From the NCBI GenBank assembly GCA_030147905.1, contig JASBUM010000126.1, positions 1-5,845 on the forward strand: a stretch of DNA of 5,845 nt, in the 5' to 3' direction. Position 1 is the first letter of the stretch. Each line of letters begins with the position of its first letter. The stretch comes from Acidimangrovimonas sp. (GTDB lineage: Bacteria > Pseudomonadota > Alphaproteobacteria > Rhodobacterales > Rhodobacteraceae). This document shows positions 1 to 5,084 of this stretch, in pieces. The notes below the pieces were generated by a model, which saw nothing but the letters and a program-made list of their open reading frames with translations, did not search any database and was not told the origin of the DNA. The position numbers and the translations under genes are program-made.

Positions 1-312
1 CATTACTACGTCCCCGAAAGCGTGGGCATCGCCACCGGAATGCTGATTGCGGCCATCCATCACGCCGGGCTCGTCTGTCTCGAGCATACGCCCAATCCGA
101 TGAAATTCCTCAACGCGCTGTGCGAGCGACCGGAGTCCGAGAAGCCGGTGATGATCCTGCCCGTGGGCTATCCTGCGCCCGACGCGACGGTGCCGGCGGC
201 AGCCAAGCGCAAGAAGCCCGCAGCCGAGGTGATGAGCTTTCTCACCGCGGCGGCGGATCGGGGTGGACCGGACGCCGAGGCGCCGGATGCCGGGGACATC
301 TGCCGGCCATGA
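1..312 (+). CDS. Nitroreductase-family flavoprotein, C-terminal part (5' truncated by window edge)
   Basis: The reading frame is open from base 1 to a TGA at 310-312 and gives 103 residues with no start in view. The segment [23 protein letters not shown], followed by [33 protein letters not shown], is the typical C-terminal half of an FMN-dependent nitroreductase-fold enzyme. It contains the helix that packs on the flavin, the 'TPNPMKFLN' stretch, and the 'EKP-x-x-x-x-x-VGYPA' strand that closes the fold. The pattern resembles the iodotyrosine-deiodinase/BluB-like side of the superfamily more than NfsB, but the flavin- and substrate-binding N-terminus is missing, so the substrate cannot be named. 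The last ~25 residues after 'VMSFL' are Ala/Asp/Gly/Pro-rich and look like an unconserved tail. The protein is probably cytosolic. The permease gene downstream lies 82 bp away in the same direction and may be co-transcribed. The family call is fairly sure; the subgroup is not. Confidence 0.85.
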   Translation, partial: HYYVPESVGIATGMLIAAIHHAGLVCLEHTPNPMKFLNALCERPESEKPVMILPVGYPAPDATVPAAAKRKKPAAEVMSFLTAAADRGGPDAEAPDAGDICRP

Positions 313-398
313 GCGTCGATCTTCCGCGTCACTCGGGCGGCCCGCGCCGGCGTCGCCGCCCCACCCTTGCCGGTGCGCCATCAAGGAGGCGCGCATGA
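309..398 (+). other. Arg-rich 29-codon mini-ORF bridging the nitroreductase and permease genes (coding status doubtful)
   Basis: An ATG at 309-311 overlaps the nitroreductase stop as ATGA, and the frame runs to a TGA at 396-398 that overlaps the permease ATG, again as ATGA. The peptide would be 29 residues with 9 arginines, including a run of five at residues 13-17. It resembles no protein I recognise. A weak GGGGA at 292-296 lies about 12 nt before the start, which is rather far for a good ribosome binding site. An Arg-rich frame is expected by chance in such GC-rich DNA. If translated, its likely role would be to carry ribosomes across the gap and couple translation of the flanking genes. 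Confidence 0.2.
383..389 (+). promoter_or_regulatory. Ribosome binding site of the AEC permease, fixes its start
   Basis: AAGGAGG lies 5 nt before the ATG at 395. It is a near-perfect Shine-Dalgarno sequence and selects that ATG over the upstream in-frame GTG at 263. That GTG would add 44 Arg/Pro-rich residues inside the nitroreductase gene. Confidence 0.8.
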
Positions 399-1327
399 TC
401 GAGGTCCTGATCCGCGTCCTGCCGTTCTTTTCGGTGATCGTGGTGGGCTATCTTGCCGGCCGGTCGCGCTTTCTGTCCGAGGAAGGCACGGCCGCGATCA
501 CCCGCTTCGTGTTCTACTTTCCGCTCTCGGCGATGCTGTTTCGCTTTGCCTCGAACCTGTCGTTGGGGCAGATCTACAACACCCAGTTCGTCCTTGCCTA
601 CCTGTCGGCCAGTGCGCTGGTCTACCTGCTGGCCACCGCGGTGGCGATGGCGCGGCGCGTGTCGATGGCCGAGGCCGCGGTCGAGGCACAATGCGCCGTC
701 GTCGGCAACACGGGCTTTCTGGGCGTGCCGATGCTGGTGGCGGTTCTGGGCAAGGCGGCCGCCGGGCCGGTCCTGATGGTGCTGTCGGTCGATCTGATCG
801 TCTTTTCCAGCGTCATCACCATCCTCATAACCGCCGCGCGCACCGGCAAGCTGCGGCTGGCGATCTTCGGCCAGTTGCTGGACGGGCTGATGCGCAACCC
901 GATGATCGTGTCGATGGGCGCGGGACTGATCTGGGCGGCGGGCGGCATTGCGGTGCCGGGGCCGGTCAACGATTTCATGGGCATCCTCGGGGGCGCCGCG
1001 ACGCCCGGCGCGCTATTCGCCATCGGGGCCTCGCTGGCGTCGAAATCGGCCGAGCGGATCGAGGTCGCGGCATGGCTGAGCGGATGCAAGCTGGTGCTTC
1101 ATCCCGCCGCGGTGGCGTTGATGGCGCTTGTGGTCTATGACGTCCCGGCCTTCTCGGCCCATGTCATGATCGCGGCGGCCTCGCTGCCGGTGGCGGGCAA
1201 TGTATATATTCTGGCACAACATTACGGGGTCGCGCCGCAGCGGGTTTCGGCCTCCATCCTGGTGTCGACCGTGGTCAGCGTGCTGACGGTGTCGGCGGTG
1301 ATCGCCTGGATCGGAAGCCTGGGCTGA
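395..1327 (+). CDS. AEC (auxin efflux carrier) family transporter
   Basis: This is a 310-residue inner-membrane permease of the AEC/bile-arsenite-riboflavin transporter superfamily. Bacterial members export or import small organic acids such as malate or malonate, but the substrate here cannot be read from the sequence. About ten hydrophobic segments are visible, at roughly residues 5-21, 35-52, 65-84, 100-119, 126-146, 166-184, 199-216, 232-248, 254-275 and 285-306, in the 5+5 inverted-repeat arrangement of the family. Diagnostic stretches are NTGFLGVP (105-112) in helix 4, RNPM (167-170) at the start of the second half, and NVYILAQHYG (269-278) in helix 9. The first and third fall where the family has its broken, substrate-binding helices. 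The length matches the usual 300-320 residues. The start is chosen at 395 because of a strong Shine-Dalgarno sequence 5 nt upstream. The formylglutathione hydrolase gene follows 49 bp downstream and is probably in the same transcript. The family call is secure. Confidence 0.9.
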   Translation: MIEVLIRVLPFFSVIVVGYLAGRSRFLSEEGTAAITRFVFYFPLSAMLFRFASNLSLGQIYNTQFVLAYLSASALVYLLATAVAMARRVSMAEAAVEAQCAVVGNTGFLGVPMLVAVLGKAAAGPVLMVLSVDLIVFSSVITILITAARTGKLRLAIFGQLLDGLMRNPMIVSMGAGLIWAAGGIAVPGPVNDFMGILGGAATPGALFAIGASLASKSAERIEVAAWLSGCKLVLHPAAVALMALVVYDVPAFSAHVMIAAASLPVAGNVYILAQHYGVAPQRVSASILVSTVVSVLTVSAVIAWIGSLG

Positions 1328-1360
1328 ACGGGCGCGGCCCCAAGACCGATAGGGCCGGGC

Positions 1361-1370
1361 AAGGAAAGGG
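1361..1370 (+). promoter_or_regulatory. Ribosome binding site of the S-formylglutathione hydrolase gene
   Basis: The purine-rich AAGGAAAGGG ends 6 nt before the ATG at 1377. The alternative ATG at 1372 is followed after one codon by TGA, so 1377 is the real start. Confidence 0.65.
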
Positions 1371-1376
1371 AATGGG

Positions 1377-2207
1377 ATGAAGACGCTTTCGGAAAACCGT
1401 GCCTTCGGCGGCGTTCAGGGTGTCTACAGCCACGAATCGACGGGTTGCGGCTGCGAGATGACCTTTGGCCTGTTCCTGCCCGATGTGGCGCAGGAGGGTC
1501 CGGTGCCGCTTCTGTGGTTCCTGTCGGGGCTGACCTGCACGCATGAGAATGCCATGCTCAAGTCCGGCGCGCAGCGCTGGGCCGCGCAGGAGGGGATCGC
1601 GGTCGTCTTCCCGGACACCTCGCCACGAGGCGAGACGGTCGCCGACGATCCGGCCTTCGATCTGGGCCAGGGGGCAGGCTTCTACGTCAACGCGACGCGG
1701 GCGCCCTGGGCGGCCCATTACCGGATGTGGGATTATATCGCCGAGGAATTGCCGCAGCATCTCTTCGCCGCCTTCCCGCTGGAGGAGGATGCGCAGGCGA
1801 TCACCGGCCATTCGATGGGCGGGCACGGGGCGCTCACCCTCGCGATGGCCCTGCCGGGCCGCTTCGCCTCGGTCTCGGCTTTCGCACCGATCGCCAATCC
1901 GACCGCCTCGGACTGGGGCCGGCGCCAGTTCACGGCCTATCTGGGCGAAGACGAAACCGCCTGGGCCGCGCACGACGCGACGCTTCAGATCGCGCGGCGG
2001 GGCTTCGACGGGCCGATGCTGATCGATCAGGGCACCAGCGATCAGTTCCTTGAACTGCTGCGCCCCGAGGCACTGGCCGCGGCCATCGCCCGCGCCCGCC
2101 AGCCCGCAACGCTGCGGATGCAGAAAGGCTATGACCACAGCTATTTCTTCGTCGCGAGCTTCATCGAGGACCATATCGCCTTTCATGCCGATGCGCTTTA
2201 TCGCTGA
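1377..2207 (+). CDS. fghA: S-formylglutathione hydrolase (EC 3.1.2.12)
   Basis: This cytosolic serine hydrolase of the esterase D family hydrolyses S-formylglutathione to formate and glutathione. That is the last step of glutathione-dependent formaldehyde oxidation, after the glutathione-dependent formaldehyde dehydrogenase. The protein has 276 residues, the usual length (about 275-285). The alpha/beta-hydrolase nucleophile elbow is GHSMGGHGA with Ser146, the acid is Asp222 in GTSDQFL, and the catalytic His is His254 in GYDHSYFF, so the triad is complete. The family signature FLSGLTCTHEN (48-58) carries Cys54, the conserved cysteine that makes these enzymes sensitive to thiol reagents. DTSPRG (80-85) and the GAGFYVNAT region (99-107) are also typical. 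The start follows a purine-rich ribosome site. The alcohol/formaldehyde dehydrogenase and the glutathione-formaldehyde-activating enzyme that often accompany it are not in this window, so it may act with partners encoded elsewhere. The same enzyme is called frmB in E. coli. The functional call is secure. Confidence 0.95.
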   Translation: MKTLSENRAFGGVQGVYSHESTGCGCEMTFGLFLPDVAQEGPVPLLWFLSGLTCTHENAMLKSGAQRWAAQEGIAVVFPDTSPRGETVADDPAFDLGQGAGFYVNATRAPWAAHYRMWDYIAEELPQHLFAAFPLEEDAQAITGHSMGGHGALTLAMALPGRFASVSAFAPIANPTASDWGRRQFTAYLGEDETAWAAHDATLQIARRGFDGPMLIDQGTSDQFLELLRPEALAAAIARARQPATLRMQKGYDHSYFFVASFIEDHIAFHADALYR

Positions 2208-2221
2208 GAAGGGCCGGCGTC

Positions 2222-2266
2222 GTCGAGGGGGCGGAGGGCGTCGAGGGCGCGCAGAGTGTTGACAGG
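2222..2266 (+). repeat. Imperfect 9-bp tandem repeat in the fghA-HAD intergenic region
   Basis: Five consecutive 9-mers share a decaying pattern: GTCGAGGGG, GCGGAGGGC, GTCGAGGGC, GCGCAGAGT, GTTGACAGG. Units 1 and 3 differ only at the last base, and the last two are very diverged. The repeat is noncoding on the + strand, just after the fghA stop. It contains a TTGACA hexamer at 2259-2264, but no -10-like element lies 16-18 nt after it. The remaining 134-bp gap (2208-2341) holds GC-rich palindromic scraps (for example GGGCC-G-GGCCC at 2265-2275) and no clear terminator T-tract. Confidence 0.35.
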
Positions 2267-2327
2267 GCCGGGCCCCTGCCGCGCCGCGGCCGGCGATTTG
2301 CGCAAGAGGGCGGGTGCGAGGCCCGCG

Positions 2328-2335
2328 AAAGGAGG
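2328..2335 (+). promoter_or_regulatory. Ribosome binding site of the HAD hydrolase gene
   Basis: AAAGGAGG is 6 nt upstream of the ATG at 2342. It is one of the best Shine-Dalgarno matches in the window and fixes that start. Confidence 0.8.
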
Positions 2336-2341
2336 CGCGCG

Positions 2342-2977
2342 ATGACGACCAGTCCACCCGAGGCGGTGATCTTCGATATCGGCAACGTGCTGATCGAATG
2401 GCAGCCCGAACGCCATTACGACCGGGTGATCGGCCGCCCCGCGCGTGAGGCACTTTTCGCCGCGGTGGATCTGCACGCCGTCAACGAGGCGATCGACCGC
2501 GGGGCGGATTTCCGTACCACCGTCATGCGTGCCGCCGCGGATTACCCCGACCATGCCCGGGCCATCCGGATGTGGCACGATGACTGGCTTGCGATGGCGC
2601 GGCCCGAGATCCCGCGTTCGGTTGCCCTGTTGCGCGCGCTGCGTGCCCGTGGCGTGCCGGTCTTTGCGCTCACGAATTTCGGGATCCAGACCTTCGAGCT
2701 GGCGCGCGGACATTATCCGTTCCTGGATGAGTTCGACCGGCGCTATATCTCGGGACATATGGGGGTAACGAAACCCGATCCGCGGATCTATGCGCGGGTC
2801 GAGGCCGACTGTGGCCTGGCGCCGGGGGCGATCCTGTTCGCCGACGACCGGGCCGACAATATCGCCGCGGCGCGCGCGCGGGGCTGGCGAGGCCATCTGT
2901 TCGACGGGCCCGAAGGCTGGGCGCGGCGGTTGGTGGAAGAGGGGCTCTTGGGGAAGATGGAGGCCGGTCTGGCATGA
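2342..2977 (+). CDS. HAD-superfamily hydrolase (YihX-like subfamily IA phosphatase)
   Basis: This is a 211-residue cytosolic haloacid-dehalogenase-fold hydrolase, probably acting on a small phosphorylated metabolite. All four HAD motifs are visible. Motif I is VIFDIGNVLIEW (9-20) with nucleophile Asp12. Motif II is ALTNFG with Thr111. Motif III is GVTKPDPRIY with Lys144. Motif IV is ILFADDRADNI with Asp168/Asp169. A helical cap spans roughly residues 20-90, as in subfamily IA. Motif I reads D-x-G-N-V instead of D-x-D-x-T, so the usual acid/base Asp is a Gly. E. coli YihX, a glucose-1-phosphate phosphatase, has the same FDLGNV pattern, so this is a subfamily trait and not damage. The substrate is unknown. 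The gene overlaps the next one by ATGA, implying translational coupling and a shared role. A 134-bp gap separates it from fghA. The superfamily is certain, the subfamily likely, and the substrate not assignable. Confidence 0.9.
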   Translation: MTTSPPEAVIFDIGNVLIEWQPERHYDRVIGRPAREALFAAVDLHAVNEAIDRGADFRTTVMRAAADYPDHARAIRMWHDDWLAMARPEIPRSVALLRALRARGVPVFALTNFGIQTFELARGHYPFLDEFDRRYISGHMGVTKPDPRIYARVEADCGLAPGAILFADDRADNIAAARARGWRGHLFDGPEGWARRLVEEGLLGKMEAGLA

Positions 2978-3891
2978 AAATCGATATCATCGGGCCAGAG
3001 ATAGAGCCGCGCCTCGAATGGCGCGATCTGACCGTCGCTTTCGAGGCGGGCCATCGCATGGCACGGGCCGAGATCGCGGACACGCTGTTGCGGCGGGGCG
3101 GGGATGCGCTGCTGTCGCGTGCGGCCTGGGTCGACGGAATGGGGCTTGCGGTCAAGTCCGCGACCGTCTTTCCGGACAACCCTGCCCGCGGCAAGCCCAC
3201 GGTGAACGGGGCGGTGTGCCTGTTCTCCGACGCGACCGGCGAGTTGGAGGCGATGGTCGATTTCGGCCTGGTGACCAAGTGGAAGACGGCCGGCGACAGC
3301 CTGCTTGCGGCGCGCAGGCTGGCGCGCCCCGACAGCGGGGTGATCCTTCTGGTCGGCGCGGGCGCGGTGGCGCGCTCGATGGTCGATGCCTATCGCTCGG
3401 TCTTTCCGGGCGCGCAATTCGTGGTGTGGAACCGCAACGTGGAAAAGGCGCGTGCCCTCGCCGGGTCGGTGTCGGGCGCGTCCCATGCCCATGATCTGGA
3501 GGGCGCAGTGCGCAAGGCAGATATCATCTGCACGGCGACCATGACGACCGAACCGCTGATCCGTGGCGAGTGGCTCAGCCCGGGCACCCATCTGGACCTG
3601 ATCGGCGCCTATACACCGCAGATGCGTGAAGTGGACGACCGCGCCCTGCAGCGCGCGCGCCTGTTCGTCGATTCGCGCGCCACCACCATGGAACATATCG
3701 GCGAGCTTCTGCTTCCGCTGTCGCGCGGCGCGATCACGCCCGATCATGTCATCGCGGATTTCTACGATCTCGATGCCGGCACCTTCGCTCGCCGCTCGGC
3801 AAGCGAGATCACCATCGCCAAGAACGGCGGCGGGGCGCATCTGGACCTGATGACCGCGCGCTATATCCTCGGCGTCTGGCAGCGGCGATGA
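2974..3891 (+). CDS. Ornithine cyclodeaminase/mu-crystallin family NAD(P)-dependent protein, substrate unknown
   Basis: This 305-residue protein belongs to the family that includes ornithine cyclodeaminase, alanine dehydrogenase of archaeal type, mu-crystallin (ketimine reductase) and pyrroline-2-carboxylate reductases. The N-terminal substrate half shows KSATVFPDNP (61-70), whose Lys61 matches the substrate-binding Lys of the family. The nucleotide half has the Rossmann loop LVGAGAVARSMVDAY (126-140). It is followed by VWNRN (151-155), where Arg154 after the second strand suggests NADP(H). The stretch LIGAYTPQMREVDD (209-222) corresponds to the family's 'VGADxPGxxEL' region. Tyr213 sits where ornithine cyclodeaminase has its catalytic Asp, and TKWKTAGDS (101-109) has Lys104 where the family usually has Arg. 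A reductase or ketimine/imine-reducing role therefore seems more likely than ornithine deamination, by inference. The ATG overlaps the HAD stop, with a GGAGG at 2959-2963 ten nt upstream. The family is sure; the reaction is open. Confidence 0.88.
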   Translation: MKIDIIGPEIEPRLEWRDLTVAFEAGHRMARAEIADTLLRRGGDALLSRAAWVDGMGLAVKSATVFPDNPARGKPTVNGAVCLFSDATGELEAMVDFGLVTKWKTAGDSLLAARRLARPDSGVILLVGAGAVARSMVDAYRSVFPGAQFVVWNRNVEKARALAGSVSGASHAHDLEGAVRKADIICTATMTTEPLIRGEWLSPGTHLDLIGAYTPQMREVDDRALQRARLFVDSRATTMEHIGELLLPLSRGAITPDHVIADFYDLDAGTFARRSASEITIAKNGGGAHLDLMTARYILGVWQRR

Positions 3892-3913
3892 TCGGCGACG
3901 CGCGGCACGGATG

Positions 3914-3960
3914 CGGCCGGGGTTCCTTCGGCGGGATGTCTTCCCATCGCCGCCCGGCCG
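3914..3960. repeat. Competing inverted repeats between the OCD-like gene and zapE
   Basis: An outer perfect 8-bp inverted repeat pairs CGGCCGGG (3914-3921) with CCCGGCCG (3953-3960). An inner hairpin at 3930-3954 pairs GGCGG and GATG with CATC and CCGCC, with one bulged G at 3949 and a 6-nt loop. The two structures share bases 3953-3954 and so are mutually exclusive. There is no T-tract after either, so a classical intrinsic terminator is not supported. The inner loop contains the proposed -35 of zapE. The structure could end the upstream transcript, be an operator, or be GC-rich chance. Confidence 0.35.
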
Positions 3961-3969
3961 GATTATAGG
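3941..3969 (+). promoter_or_regulatory. Candidate sigma-70-type promoter of zapE, placed for a leaderless mRNA
   Basis: TTCCCA (3941-3946, 4 of 6 matches to TTGACA) is followed by a 17-nt spacer and TATAGG (3964-3969, 4 of 6 matches to TATAAT). The start ATG of zapE begins at 3975, six bases after the last base of the -10 element, which is where transcription would be expected to begin. No Shine-Dalgarno sequence fits between the two. This is an inference from spacing and AT-rich contrast in a very GC-rich region. Confidence 0.45.
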
Positions 3970-3974
3970 GCCGC

Positions 3975-5084
3975 ATGCGCGACAGTCTCGAGACACTTTA
4001 CGATGCCCGTCTGACCCGCGAGGGATGGCGCGACGATCCCGCCCAGCGCGCGGTTCTGCCCCGGCTCGAGGCGTTGCGCGGCTGGCTCGAGGCCCATGGC
4101 GCGCCGCCGCGGCATCGTGGCCCGGTCGCCCGTCTCTTTGCCCGGCCCGCCGTTCCGCCGCGCGGGGTCTATCTTTGGGGGCCGGTGGGGCGGGGCAAGT
4201 CCATGCTGATGGACCTGTTCCACGAGGCCACCGCCATTGATGCCAAGCGGCGGGTGCATTTCCACGCCTTCATGCAGGAGATCCAGCACGCATTGCATGC
4301 GGCGCGGCAGGCGGGGGCCGAGGACGCGTTGCGGCCCGTCGCCGAAAGCGTGATCGCCCGGCTGCGGCTTCTGTGCTTCGACGAGATGCAGATCACCGAC
4401 ATCGCGGATGCGATGATCGTGGGCCGGCTGTTCGAGCGGCTGCTGGATGGGGGGGTGGTGATCGTCACGACCTCGAACAGGCCGCCCGAGGATCTCTACA
4501 AGGACGGTCTCAACCGTCCGCTCTTCGAGCCTTTCATCGCCCTGATGCGCGATCGGCTGGAGGTCCTCGCGCTGACCGGCGGGGCCGATTACCGCCGGAC
4601 GCGGTCGCAGGGGGGGGCCGTCTGGTTCACGCCGGCGGGGCCCGCGCAGGCCGCGCAGATCGGGCGGATCTGGCGCGGACTGACCGGCGCGGAGGGTGAC
4701 GAGGCCGCGGCGCTGCGGCTTGATGTCGAGGGTCGTACGGTGGAACTTGGCCAGTTCCGCGAGGGGGTCGCGCGGGTCCGCTTTTGGGATCTCTGTGGCC
4801 GGCCCCTGGGTCCTGCCGACTACCTCGCGCTCGCCGAAGCGGTCAAGGTCCTGATCCTCGAGGACATCCCCTATCTGTCGGCCGCCAACTACAACGAGGC
4901 CAAGCGTTTCGTCACCCTGGTGGACACGCTCTATGAAGCGCGGGTACGCCTGATCGCGTCGGCCGCGGACCGGCCCGAGCGGCTTTATGTCGAGGGGGCG
5001 GGGTCTTTCGAATTCGCCCGTACCGTCAGCCGGCTGGCGGAGATGCAGGCGGAAGACTGGGGTCAGGAGCCGCGCGGGGCGTGA
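3975..5084 (+). CDS. zapE: ZapE/AFG1-type ATPase (cell division protein ZapE)
   Basis: This is a 369-residue P-loop ATPase of the AFG1/LACE1/ZapE family. In E. coli ZapE associates with the Z-ring and influences FtsZ polymers, and the mitochondrial relative AFG1 is linked to protein quality control. The N-terminal helical part (about 5-40) has the family's LYDARL and DPAQRAVLPRLEAL elements. The Walker A is GPVGRGKS (69-76) after GVYLWG. RVHFHAFM (93-100) is a family hallmark. The Walker B is LLCFDEMQ (132-139), followed by ITDIADAMIVGRLF. The sensor/arginine region is TTSNRPPEDLYKDGLNR (165-181). The C-terminal part carries RFWDLCGRPLGPADYLALA (269-287) and DIPYLSAANYNEAKRF (297-312), also typical. 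The length agrees with E. coli ZapE (about 375). The ATG at 3975 has no ribosome site, but a promoter-like element lies just before it, suggesting a separate, possibly leaderless transcript. The last 22 bp overlap the oppositely oriented LLM gene. G tracts at 4449-4455 and 4610-4617 leave the frame intact. Confidence 0.93.
   Translation: MRDSLETLYDARLTREGWRDDPAQRAVLPRLEALRGWLEAHGAPPRHRGPVARLFARPAVPPRGVYLWGPVGRGKSMLMDLFHEATAIDAKRRVHFHAFMQEIQHALHAARQAGAEDALRPVAESVIARLRLLCFDEMQITDIADAMIVGRLFERLLDGGVVIVTTSNRPPEDLYKDGLNRPLFEPFIALMRDRLEVLALTGGADYRRTRSQGGAVWFTPAGPAQAAQIGRIWRGLTGAEGDEAAALRLDVEGRTVELGQFREGVARVRFWDLCGRPLGPADYLALAEAVKVLILEDIPYLSAANYNEAKRFVTLVDTLYEARVRLIASAADRPERLYVEGAGSFEFARTVSRLAEMQAEDWGQEPRGA

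Noticed and set aside
263..394. N-terminal extension of the permease from a GTG at 263
   Set aside because: It would add 44 Arg/Pro-rich residues overlapping the nitroreductase end. The strong AAGGAGG before the ATG at 395 and the normal AEC N-terminus there favour 395.
2259..2300. Sigma-70 promoter using the perfect TTGACA at 2259-2264
   Set aside because: Bases 16-18 nt downstream are entirely GC-rich. The nearest AT-rich bases (GATTTG at 2295-2300) are about 30 nt away, too far for a -10.
1275..2453. Long open frame on the minus strand (392 codons) opposite fghA
   Set aside because: It lies antisense to a gene with a complete catalytic triad. The product is Arg/Pro/Gly-rich with no recognisable domain, which is typical of shadow frames in GC-rich coding DNA.
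2788..3996. 402-codon minus-strand open frame opposite the OCD-like gene
   Set aside because: It is longer than the real gene but Arg/His/Gln/Ala-rich and without motifs. The sense strand encodes clear Rossmann and family motifs, and there is no ribosome site for the antisense frame.
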